From NCBI GenBank assembly GCA_030674185.1, contig CM060306.1, forward strand, positions 45,725,483 through 45,789,482: a DNA stretch of 64,000 nt, written 5' to 3'. The stretch is from Monoplex corrugatus. Lineage: Eukaryota > Mollusca > Gastropoda > Littorinimorpha > Ranellidae. Below, in pieces: positions 11,772-21,400 of the stretch; positions within the stretch are counted from its first letter, which is position 1, and every line of letters starts with the position of its first letter. A program made the translations under genes and the position numbers. The notes beneath the pieces are model-generated. The model did not search any database, had not been told where the DNA came from, and worked only from the letters and a program-made list of their open reading frames with translations.

Positions 11772-12377
11772 GGGTGGGGCAATAGTAGCAATACACAATG
11801 GTACGATTCAAATATAAAACTCGATTTCATAAAATACATAAACGGTGGATTTGAGCAGCAGCTCTAACATCCGATTGATCTGTGTGCAAATGGATTCTGA
11901 AACAATAAAACAGGGGGGGGGGGGGGGGGCGGCATTTTTTTGAAAAGCCAATTACACCACGGTCCAGCGTAAGTCCCGCACGACGTTATCAAGCACGCGT
12001 CCATTATCTGGAAGAAACTGCGAGTTCCTACGATCACGTGATATTCACAGCCAATAAGCGGTCGGCTGTATGGATGACGCGGCCAAAATGTAAACTTTGC
12101 AGTCCCACGACCCTCACGATTGTTTTTCTTTGTTTTGATTTTTCTTTTCTGTCATATGATGAATGAAAAGATGATTTATGTATCGTGCACTTTCACAACA
12201 AACACATCTCTCAAAGGATACAGTAGTATAATTTACGCCCACCTGGAAACTCCCTTGCACATTGAATATCAAACTTCGGTAACAGATGCCAGTGTCAACT
12301 TGCCAGAACTTTATGGAGTTGTCATATCCAGCAGTCGCTAAAATCGTTTCGATTTTGCTCTCCGAAATTCCATCCAT
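1774..12377 (-). CDS. mLST8-like WD40 protein, divergent tandem paralogue (5' three exons; runs off the left edge)
   Basis: Three exons on the minus strand match the first three exons of the mLST8 gene that lies upstream on the same strand at 17205-29750. They are 12243-12377 (45 residues from the ATG), 5878-5929 (52 nt) and 1774-1936 (163 nt). Exons 2 and 3 have exactly the lengths and intron phases of mLST8 exons 2 and 3, all sites are GT-AG, and about 116 codons are open without a stop or frameshift. Recognisable motifs are [24 protein letters not shown] and ARLWDI. By eye, protein identity to the neighbouring copy is roughly half, so this is an old duplicate and not an assembly copy. Retained introns exclude retroposition. 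Whether the distal exons exist cannot be seen; no exon 4 is visible in 1-1773, but the equivalent intron in mLST8 is 2.2 kb. Binding to TOR is plausible but unproven. Confidence 0.85.
2107..2186. repeat. TA microsatellite
   Basis: Imperfect (TA)n with a few AC units, directly followed by an ATA tract that belongs to the LINE tail beside it. Confidence 0.9.
2190..2278 (-). mobile_element. LINE 3' tail (CR1/L2-like family), solo
   Basis: (TTA)n followed on the plus strand by the conserved tail TATAGCGCAAAATCTTG and the matching AAGCGCT, identical in design to the ends of the copies at 3000, 23704 and 34060. No coding part remains. Its inner end is interrupted by the MITE starting at 2279. Confidence 0.8.
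2279..2846. mobile_element. TA-inserting MITE (pogo/Tigger-like)
   Basis: 568 bp with terminal inverted repeats of about 23 bp: CAGTGGAAACC...TATAACAGG at the left and the complement at the right. It is flanked by TA at 2277-2278 and 2847-2848, as expected for Tc1/mariner-superfamily insertion. No transposase frame is present. Subterminal CCTGTTATA motifs repeat several times inside both ends. Confidence 0.8.
3000..3740 (-). mobile_element. CR1/L2-like LINE, 3' fragment
   Basis: Begins with the TTATTA/AGCGC tail at 3001-3056, then a CA tract. 3262-3735 encodes the ORF2 C-terminus: [31 protein letters not shown] and [15 protein letters not shown]. The frame is open over about 150 residues and nearly identical to the copies at 24000 and 33400, so the family was active recently. 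Confidence 0.88.
3061..3100. repeat. CA microsatellite
   Basis: Imperfect (CA)n inside the 3' region of the LINE copy. Confidence 0.9.
3841..4715. repeat. Degenerate minisatellite, 45-50 bp unit
   Basis: About 15 diverged copies of a unit reading roughly GTGRCAGCATCAACCAGTGG followed by ACCYTGAAGGTAAAA and a T-rich end. Copies differ by substitutions and small indels. A TTAA-bounded MITE (4244-4437) interrupts the array. Confidence 0.75.
4244..4437 (-). mobile_element. TTAA-bounded palindromic MITE, copy a
   Basis: Starts TTAACCCTTGGACTC and ends GAATCAAAGGGTTAA. 194 bp, with an internal 81-bp palindrome at about 4314-4394. The order of modules is the reverse of copies c and d. Confidence 0.8.
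4876..5160. repeat. GA, ATGT and TA microsatellite cluster
   Basis: A short GA tract, then compound (ATGT)n and (TA)n. Open frames here are repeat artefacts. Confidence 0.85.
5178..5328 (-). mobile_element. tRNA-headed SINE, partial
   Basis: On the minus strand the head reads GGGCGTAGTAATCAGGTGGG with a B-box-like GGCTTTGATCC, the pol III promoter layout. The body resembles the copies at 47255-47550 and 53615-53955. Confidence 0.65.
5326..5408. repeat. GA microsatellite
   Basis: About 40 uninterrupted GA units next to the SINE head. Confidence 0.95.
5878..5929 (-). CDS. Paralogue exon 2
   Basis: 52 nt encoding [17 protein letters not shown] plus one base, matching mLST8 exon 2 (28589-28640) in length, phase (0 in, 1 out) and sequence. 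Acceptor and donor are canonical. Confidence 0.88.
6036..6098. repeat. CA microsatellite
   Basis: (CA)n with one interruption, in paralogue intron 1. Confidence 0.95.
6310..6370 (-). repeat. Penelope-like element motif remnant
   Basis: The minus strand reads TTTGACAAGGCCAGTTGGCC then AAAAATGTG, and a TCTTGTCTTGTT motif follows. The same order occurs in both arms of the palindrome at 53155-53497. Confidence 0.4.
6840..7650 (+). mobile_element. LINE, 5' end with start of the endonuclease domain
   Basis: A GC-rich leader precedes a frame reading [20 protein letters not shown] and [20 protein letters not shown], the N-terminal motifs of an APE-type endonuclease. The element breaks off at about 7650. 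Retaining the 5' end while lacking the 3' end is unusual for LINE insertions and implies deletion or later rearrangement. Confidence 0.8.
7667..8155. mobile_element. Non-autonomous inverted-repeat element
   Basis: A perfect 26-bp inverted repeat (CTATTGCGCGGGGCCGCT and on) lies at 7698-7723 and 8130-8155. The left end carries an extra diverged copy of the same GC-rich motif from about 7677. The interior holds a 24-bp tandem repeat (7943-8022). No coding capacity and no clear target duplication. Confidence 0.65.
7943..8022. repeat. 24-bp tandem repeat, 3.3 copies
   Basis: Unit GGTATAATATACGATGCAGC plus CTAA, with one or two changes between copies, inside the inverted-repeat element. Confidence 0.85.
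8524..8699 (+). mobile_element. TTAA-bounded palindromic MITE, copy b (degenerate)
   Basis: Shares GCAGGAAGCTGGTG, the GATTCAAAGGGTTAA junction and the GCAGGATGCTTGTGGACAGG segment with copies c and d. The left arm is eroded. Confidence 0.6.
8700..9450. other. Paralogue intron 1, no recognised content
   Basis: AT-rich sequence with a short CT tract near 9020. No exon or repeat family recognised. Confidence 0.5.
9450..9850 (+). mobile_element. L1/Tx1-like LINE, ORF2 C-terminal remnant
   Basis: Broken frames read [16 protein letters not shown], the typical C..C...H...C ending region, then [16 protein letters not shown] and [12 protein letters not shown]. Several frameshifts. An AT-rich trailer continues to about 10140. 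Confidence 0.6.
11090..11258. repeat. TA and GT microsatellites
   Basis: Compound TA/CATA tract followed by (GT)n. Confidence 0.85.
11711..11768. repeat. GA microsatellite
   Basis: Near-perfect (GA)n. Confidence 0.95.
12243..12377 (-). CDS. Paralogue exon 1
   Basis: The ATG is at 12375-12377; an upstream in-frame GTG is ignored. The exon encodes MDGISESK followed by the first WD40 strand, [14 protein letters not shown]. The donor after CAG at 12243 gives an exon 18 nt longer than the mLST8 equivalent. An alternative in-phase donor 18 nt earlier, after codon AAT, would shorten the product by six residues and bring it closer to family length. Confidence 0.8.
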
Positions 12378-12779
12378 TGTCACTTGTCACCGAGGAGATT
12401 TGTTTTTTTTTCGTTGTCAATACATACTTCAATTGCCTGCCAGATGAAGAAAACAGACAAGAGAACTTTCCCCACGAAACAATGAATTAAATGGCGACCT
12501 TTGGATGAGTGTTAGGCCTAGCTGAACTCTGATTGGCAGTAGGCCTAGGTCTAGTAAAACGAACGGTAACTGCAGGGGTAGTCTCAGCCCCGAGAGAAGG
12601 AAATCTGGGTTGTCTGCCTTACAGCAAGCATGGACAAACAAACAAGGTCTTTCAGGCAGAATTAACTGCCTGTTTGTAACAACCAAAACGAGCCTGAAAC
12701 CTTTCGAGGCACAAAACGAGAGGAATATGTGGACGAGGAGAAAGATGAGATCTATGTTACTGTGCCAGAGTACACTGCC

Positions 12780-14115
12780 ATTGAAACATGGCAGAGATGC
12801 AAAAACTGATGTCCTGCCATCTGTAACAAAATCTGGCACACAGGTGCATGGCCACACGCCATGGATCCAGTCACTAATCGTCACCCTTCCCAAGCAAGGA
12901 AACCTCCATCACTACCAAAATTACCACACTATTAGCTGAATCAGCCATGGCCAGCAAAGTAAAGCTCAAAATCATTCGATACAGGTTACAGCCGCATGAA
13001 AGTACTGTTACTGTTGAAGAACAAACCAGATTCAGCAAAGGCAGAACTATCATCGAACAGATCTTTAACCAGCACATCCTTTGCATAAAACACCTCCAAC
13101 ACTCTACCACGTCTTCATACACTTTTCAAGAAGGATTTTGACGGTCTGGCTGGAGGCAATGTGGGCCACAATGAAGAAATTTAACATTGGGCAAAAATAA
13201 TCAAAACCATCAAGAAACCATATTCCAAAGCAATGTGCTTATGCAGGGTGCTGTTGGAGAGTGGTTCCACATTTCAATTGGAGTTAGTCAAGGCTGTCTT
13301 CTGTCTCCCATATTTTCCAACATATTCCTGCAATTCATCATGACTCATGCACTAGATCATGTCAGCAAAATCAACATTGGAGGAAAAACCATCACGAACC
13401 TTCGCTTTGTGGATGACACTGATGGCCTGGCAGGTAGTGAGCAATAACTTGCCAAGTTTGTTAAAGGATTAGACAAAATACTGACATGCTATGGCATGGC
13501 AGTCAGCTCTTAGTTGATGGTCTGCCTCAACACCACCATCACTACTGATATAGCTGTCCATGGACTGAAGCCAGGAACTGTTCAGCAAATTGCTAACATG
13601 GAGCCCGTCATTAGCAATGTGGGATCTAAATCAGAAATCCTCTCGAGGGCAGCATTATCCAGACTGAGGCCTGAATGGAAGGACAAGAACGTTTCCATGA
13701 AGCACAAGATCAGGCTCTTAGGTGCACTGGTACATTCTATTCTGCGTGCATGTAAGATATGGACCCTGACAGCAGATTTGTAAAGACAAATCCAAGCCAT
13801 GGAGATGAGATGTTATCGCAAAATGCTGAACATCACATGCACTGATCATATCATTAATGAGCAAGTGTGCCAAACCATCAAGCAGCACACTGGACCGTAC
13901 GAAGACCTGTTGACTTCAGGTAAAAAAAGAAAACTTATGTTCAAATGGCTGTGTAACAAGATCCAGAGGCCTTGCAAATCAATCCACCTGGGAACTTTTG
14001 GGTGAGGGAGACGGAGGGTAAAAGAGAAAAGAAAAACAACAACTGACTGGCAACATTTCAGAATGGACAAAGAAACCACTTGCATAGACCCAGGCTTTGG
14101 CACAGTTCTATAGTG
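12780..14115 (+). mobile_element. LINE reverse transcriptase, decayed
   Basis: Successive fragments in shifting frames follow the RT order: QSLIVTLPKQGNLHHYQNYH, FSKGRTIIEQIFNQHIL, GVSQGCLLSPIFSNIFLQFI, TITNLRFVDDTDGLAG (catalytic pair as FVDD), SILRACKIWTLTADL and MEMRCYRKMLNI. Stops and shifts show it is dead. It lies between the two mLST8 copies. Confidence 0.85.
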
Positions 14116-15537
14116 CACAGTTCTAGAGTGTAGTGCCCCACTGATTCCTCACAGACTTAAAGAAGAAAAAGAAAAAAAATATGGCGCTCGACTTGTGGCT
14201 TCAAATGGGGATAACAGCTAGATGTGGCTAGAGCGTCATATGGTCTATTCTTGTTTTTTTGTTATGTGCGTGGGCGTGTAGAAAGGGAAAAAGAAAGTGA
14301 ATGAAAACCTTTCTCATAACTGGGTGGGGTAAGCTCTTAGGAAGGTTTTGGATTTTTTGTTTGTTTGTTGAGACCTCAGCACAGTTTGAAAATCTTCAAG
14401 AACATAACCTTCAGGAACATGACCAGAGTGTCCAAGAAAACGAGGAGTCTGTTCTCTGTTTCATCTGCAAACTGTTTATTGGGATCAATAGAACTGCAGT
14501 GTTTGATGAAGTTTTCAATCTTTTCAATTTCGTATTCATGTTTTGTAAAGATTTCAAGAATTGAACTAATCAGTCTTGAGAAATGAGAATTGTCTTATTT
14601 GTTTTTATTTCATGAAAATGAAAATATTACACAGACACAACAGAAAAATCTAAAAAACAAAATATCAGATAGGATGGTGGGCAGAAACAAAATACTTCTG
14701 AAAAGGTGTAGACCTACAATACCAAGATGAAATGCAGCATTCAGACAATTCTCACAGTTGGAACAAATTCTTACAGACTAACTTTAACAGATGGACAGAC
14801 ATGTCAGACTGGAGTTTGTAGTTAGTGTTCTACAAACATTAACAACATTCTCAACCACTGACATAAATGGCCACACAAACATTTAACCTTGATAGGGAAT
14901 ACAAACTTAATCACAAACTTAATCTACATTTGTGCACTGGGATTGGGAGTTGTGCATTATTGCACTCTGTGCAGGGTGAGTGAATGCATGGGTGTGAAGA
15001 TTTGTCCATCAGTGAACTTTAATTTCAAGTAGCATGGAGTTTAACCATTATTTTGTTATTACGTGTTGTGAGTGCATGTAAATGTGTGAAATATAGGAGA
15101 GGACAAGGAGACGTTGAACCGAAAACAAGTTTTCGTTTCACCATAAGTTTTGATTTCCTAACTGCATGTTTACTTTATGCTATAATCTTTTTCATCTTTT
15201 CAACTTGGTACAGCTAGCTTTGTGGGTTCATGTCTTATTCAAATAAGTTTCATATGCTCCAACATTTACTTTGAATATTTTAGAGCATAAAGTATTTATT
15301 TGCAAATTCATTAATCAAGAGTGAAGGATGTTTGTCACGAGCCCAATGATTATGAATACATTATTTAATACTGAACTTTTATATTGCATCACATTTTTTA
15401 TTTTACTTTTTGATATGTTCTAAACTGCTTTGGTTTTTAGTAACCTGAAGAAAACATCTTTACACTAAAGTAAGTCAATGGCCTGGATTAGAACAAAATC
15501 CCACATGACAAATGAACCTTAGTTCCTGTGGATGCAC

Positions 15538-15543
<6 letters not shown>

Positions 15544-15573
<30 letters not shown>
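15544..15573. repeat. CA microsatellite
   Basis: (CA)n. Confidence 0.9.
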
Positions 15574-15577
<4 letters not shown>

Positions 15578-16107
15578 ACACCACACACACACAATATATC
15601 TTGATTTTCCATATATACACACACACAAGACTGCAAAATACAATTACAATCAATCAAGGAACACATTTTATTATTCACATTCCCTTGATTCAAACACAGT
15701 AAACAAAAGGCTGGCTATTTTTTTTTCCTGCACAGCCCCTACTTCACCACAAAACATTAATCACAGAAAAACTGTTTTATTCTTCAAATATATAAAGACA
15801 AGAACTTCAAATATGGCTATGAACCACCAAAGAACGTAAATCATTGCCGTAAGTCTAATGTAGACATTAAACTATCATTAATTATTATGAACACATGTCC
15901 ATTTTAATCTTCTCAATTCAAATAAAGCTATCTCAGATGCACACTTGCATATTGTTCTATTCTTCCCTTCCCCTTACCCCTTCACACTGTGCAGGCATTA
16001 TGTATTGCACAATCTGCTCAGTCTTTCTGGGAAGAGAATAGTCTTCAAAAAAAAATTGTTAAGGTGTGTGCATGTATTTTTATTTGTTTGGGTTTGTTTA
16101 CCAGACC

Positions 16108-16345
16108 AAGTGGATTCTTTTATCACAGAATGTTGTCAGGGACAACTTTGTGGCTGTAGGTCCTTGTATATTGCACATGGAACCTTCGTTTATCGGCTTG
16201 CCAGAAAAGTAACATCCAGATCATCACCCAAGGTCAAGTGGAAGGCGGAAAGAAGGTCCCAATCTGGCTGGGAATAGAACCCAGGATGAGAACTGAACCC
16301 AGGCCTCGTGCTTCCAAGGTGGACGTTTTTTGTTTTTAAAACTTA
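16108..16345 (-). mobile_element. tRNA-headed SINE
   Basis: The minus strand starts with a tRNA-like GGTCTGGTGGTTAA and a B-box-like GGGTTCTATTCCC. The body contains the reverse of CCTTGTATATTGCACATGGA and CAAGGTCAAGTGGAAGG, and the tail has the AACATTCTGTGATAAAAG block. The layout is shared with the SINE at 25530. Confidence 0.65.
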
Positions 16346-17204
16346 ACCACCAGACCCATGTTCAGAAAATACAGTAAGACTTCTTTGACACAGTCGATAG
16401 TTCAACACGCCAGCCTTTCAAAACTGTGTCTCGCAAAAAACAAGCTGCATACGAAAATTTTACAAAGTAGTACTCCTGCACTGTTAAGAAACATGTGCAC
16501 TTCAGACTTAACATGTATTATATCAACTGTAGGGAAAACAGAAAAAAACAATAAACAATAAAACATTCAACTTTTGTCAGAAGTTCATACAACTGGTCCA
16601 GTGAGCAGAAAAACAAATGACAGAGAGACTGCTGCAGAGACTTAAAAACATGGGAGAGGTAGTAGAATGGAGTGTAGGAGAAAAGAAAAAAGGAAGAAGA
16701 AAGAAAAAAAAAAGAAAACTTAGTAGCATGAAAATGTCCATAAGGATGGGATATTATTTATAATTGTGCATTATTTTCAGCATCCTTGTGGAGAAGCAGA
16801 GGGGCAGTGTGCAAGTGAATACCAAATGAGTATTTTACGTTACAAAGTTCTTCACAGTGACGTACAATGCTCATTTTCTAAAATGTCTCTTCCAACCTTT
16901 TCTCTGCGTTCCTCAAACCAGGTAACCTTGCATACATATACCGCAATGAACTGTTGATGCACTCCATTACACAGCTGTTAACTTCATGCATCTTCATTAT
17001 AAACCGAACTACACACCATATCCTGAAAAACTGAATATTTCTTTTCTGGTAGGCCTTTCTGAATCAGTAAACACTGTATCGATTCCACACTTGGTCCGGT
17101 CAAGAATCTTTTGTGTACCTTCCACACTGTCTCCAATGTAATTTGGAGAATTGTATTTATGGAAAGGGCAGATGAAGATTTATGATTATCCAAGGACAAA
17201 CAGC

Positions 17205-18203
17205 TCAAGATACCACCTCATCTCTAAAGGCAAGACAAGTCAATGCTTTCTGGTGACCACTGTATTCTCTTTTGACGTCACCTGCGTCAACACTCCACAA
17301 TCTGGCATTGTTGTCAGAAGAAGCTGCACAAAGAAGGAGACAGTGTGACTATAACAATGCACAAAAATCTGGAACTGCTACCATAATTAGCTGCACAAAA
17401 GATGAGACTGATTTACTTTCACCATACACAAAACTAATGTGTAAAAGTAATCATTAATGACACTGCAGTCAATAGCACCAAGACTGTATTAAATTAACTC
17501 CTTCAAGCTGATAACATGATACAAATGAACTGACTCAGTAAGTTATCTGGCTAGCTGTCAAATGAGAAGACATCCTGCCAGTGCCATATGAACATAATAA
17601 GTGTTACTCAAATTATGTGTACTTGGAACAAAAAGCCTTTCATACCTTAACAATTATTTGAAAAAAATAAAGGCTTTGGCTCAAAGTATTAAGAAAAAAA
17701 AAACCCACCAAAAAACCCAAAACAAAGAACAATCTGGAAAAAAAGGAAAAGAACATTCAGACTGGAGGCCAGTACCAGTAATAATGTACTGTGAATCCCC
17801 GCTGAAGGCACAGTCCCACACCCAGCGCTGGTTTTCAGTTTTCAGTTTGGTCATCAAGCTCAAGTCCGCTGTCCGCCAAATGCAGCAAGTCATATCAGCT
17901 GATGTTGTCGCCAACAACCTGACAGACACACACCTGAGATGATGTTGTCGCCAACAACCTGACAGACACACACCTATCAGATTAACTTGTACATTCTCTC
18001 TGTCAGAGTTGCCATAGTGCTTTTATTCTTCTATGCATTCATTATCATATAATCAGTCATTTATTTGATTTTCTTAAGTTTAACATTATATATATAATAA
18101 AGAAAAAAAAAAGAAACTAAACGACTGCTCATTTTATTTCGCTTATACATATGAAACGTCATTTTGCTTGAAATCAGTCTGCTCTCTCTCCCACACACAC
18201 AAC

Positions 18204-18265
<62 letters not shown>

Positions 18266-18353
18266 CTCACACACACACACACACACACTCACACTCACAC
18301 ACACACAACACACACACACACACACACCTCTCACACACAACACACACACCACA

Positions 18354-18410
<57 letters not shown>

Positions 18411-21400
18411 ATCAAACCAGTAGCACAAGCTAAGACGACAGAAATATCCTACTTTCAAAATTGCAGCACACATTTAAAAACTCAAAAACTTACCACGATT
18501 TATTACTACAAAGAAAGAATTATTACTTGCCATAATCACTACGTTTAAACAACAAAGGAATAATAGTGCGTTCATCATCAAAGACTTCTGTAAACAAATG
18601 CACACAATACATGTATGAAAATAAAATAGTTTTACGTTGAGTCTGGACTGAAGAGACATTTTAAAGCGTATTTGCTGTGGGCAAGGAATTTTTTCTTGGG
18701 ATGAAGCTGAGTGGGCGAATCCCTCTGACCACCAGTCATTGTCCAGATATAGCAATTTCCCTGAATCAAACAAATAAATAAAAGTCAATTTCTTGTTGCT
18801 ACCATCAATGTATTTCACTTCTGTCATCAAGTATTTTTTCTGCAAAGACGAAAATATATGTACAATGTGCAAAACTGCAGACATGGCAGTACATTGCAAC
18901 ATGGAATCAGGTCAAAATAATCAAGCAGACATGCCTTTTTCACATCTCATTGACAGTGTCTTATTCTTAAGATTGTTTTCGTTTCTCTCAGAAAGTTGTT
19001 TTCAAAATTAACCTATTTGACAGTCTTCCACTTTTGATCTCATTCTGTTTAGTAATATAATGAACAGGATTTTGCTGGTGTGACTGAGAGCAATGGTTCT
19101 GTAGCTGTTACAGTTCTTGATGTTTCCGCTCTTGGCAACATGACAAACTGTTGTAGTTTCCAGTCCGTTGGACATTCACACAGAACACCATAGCACTTGA
19201 AAACAGGCCTGTGTTCAAGTCCACACTGGTCCGTCATCTTCAATCTAATTATTGGTCTCCAACATTCTCCGAAACCATAAAAGTAAGAGTTACTAGTAAT
19301 ACTTGGAATGATTGAATGGATAGAATTGTGCTGTGACATCTTTACAAGAGGTTACACCAGCTAACTGTATTATTCTCTCCCTTTTATTTTTGGGGAATTT
19401 TGCTAATGACAATACTGTGTGTTAGACACGTTCACAGTGTGAAAACCTGAAAATGACCCTGTGGTCACCAGGGAGTAAGCAGTCAAAAGGTTAAGGCCTT
19501 TTACAAAACTCTTTGGCAGTCAATACCTTCTTCTTCACAGACAGTGTCCAACAGACTAAGTAATCTTATATGAAACTCTTTCAACCCAATAGCAATAAAC
19601 TACTGCAATGATCACCAAACAAATCCTGAATCCAAGCAGAATGGCATTCAACAGCACACACAAACAGACAAGCCAGGAACATGTCCTGCCATCTCAAAAT
19701 CATTTAGTTCTATGATTTTCAAATTCAAAACCAGAATTCATCAAAACTTTTTAACCCTTTGACTCCCACACCATATCCACCAACTGCAAAAACTTAATCC
19801 TTCGAGTCCCTCACTGTATTCACCAGCTTCCTGCAGGAAGCTGAGGGATAGGGCGAGGGACTGAAAGGGTTAAGTATTCACTGTGCTAGCATTGCTGACA
19901 AAGCAGGATGCTAGTGGGCAGGGTGCAGGAGCCAAAGGGTTAAACACAGCTCATTATTCACAAAAAAGTCACTCTACATGACATAAAGGTGCTGAAGCGT
20001 CCAAAATCACTGCACCTAAAAGCACGGAAAAACAAAAACCAGCCGCATGTTCCTAATACCCAATATGGGTAAAAATTACTTACTGCTTATTATGCCAGAT
20101 GTGGCAGCAAACAGTGTGGTCAAATCAGTATACATAAATCTGGACGACAAATATGCATAAATGAAAAGGAGAATAAATGTGTGGTTTTCAGACCTGTTAT
20201 TGGTTTAAAATAAATAATACAATGCTCTGGCATCTGGTAGAAGTAAAAAAAAAATGTTGCAAATCACAAGGAAGTGACAGTCTGTTGGTGATGAACATAC
20301 CTATTATGTATGAACAAAGCAAAACCCACCTTGTTGTTCACTGCAGCCATCATAGTGCCCATAGGATCAATACTGATCGACTGAATTGAAGCATCAGGCT
20401 CTGGAATCTGCAAACAACAGACTGAATGTGAAAGCTTAGTATCTTCATCAGTTTATCAACAACAAAACCAAATCCAGTCACCCTTTCCCTTCTTCCTACA
20501 CACAATTAAAAGTAAAATACAATGAAATGAAACAGAATAAAATACAATAAAACAAAAGGCCTGGTTGCTATCAAGTCAATGCTCCAACCTTCTAACCTGA
20601 CTGCACAGGTTCTAAACTGGTTCACATCAAGCTGTATGTGGCCTCCATTCCTTCTAGCTGTGAATGGATACTAACTTTCTCAAAGTCAGAGAAGGTTAAG
20701 TGCAAAAGGAAAGGAGATAGGCACAGTCCTTATAATATTCCAAGAGAAGTTGCAGTCTCTCCTACATCGCTCCACTATAACTTCAGAGTTATGGGACAAA
20801 CTTTACCAAAAAGTAAAACAAATCAGAATATCTCTATCTTCAAAAATACCATAACATCATATAAATAGAATCAGGGCTCCCACTGAGGAAAAGCAAAAAT
20901 CCCTGAAAATCAGGGGGGGTCCGGGGGGGGGGGGGGGGGGGGTTACTAGCCACTGAAAATTTACTTAAAATGGCACAATCTGACACATATCTGAGCTTAA
21001 TTTATAGTTTTTTATAGTTTTTTTTCGCGGAAATTTTTTTTTCGTGGATTCGTACTCTCGGTTTTAGCGGAAATCCGCGAATTCGCGAAAAAGTGGAGCC
21101 CTGTAGAGTAGTAAAAAAAACCAGAATACCTCCATCTTCAAAAATACAATATCATCATATACAACAGACTACATTAATTACATCAAAAACAATAAGACAA
21201 AAACAAAATGAAATCAAAAAGACAAATTTAACTAATTCAAATGACTGGGGCTACAAAACTTGATTAAAAGCAAACTTTGAATGCAATGCCGAAAAGAAAC
21301 AGGAACAAGAGCTTGTCTGGAGTTTGTTCAAAACAAATTCATTGCATTCAGACACTTGCATTTGAGAGTTACTTCTCAGAATGGTGTATCTGCCTTCTTT

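Larger units (their letters stand above)
12378..17204. other. Spacer between the two mLST8 copies
   Basis: It holds a decayed LINE at 12780-14115 and a CA tract at 15544-15573. The rest (14120-15500 and 15600-16100 especially) is AT-rich with no supported exon. The promoter of the downstream paralogue should lie just above 12377, but I see no clear core element there. Confidence 0.6.

Noticed and set aside
18164..18548. His/Thr-rich and Cys/Val-rich open frames here and at other CA or GT tracts
   Set aside because: They are artefacts of dinucleotide repeats read in frame.
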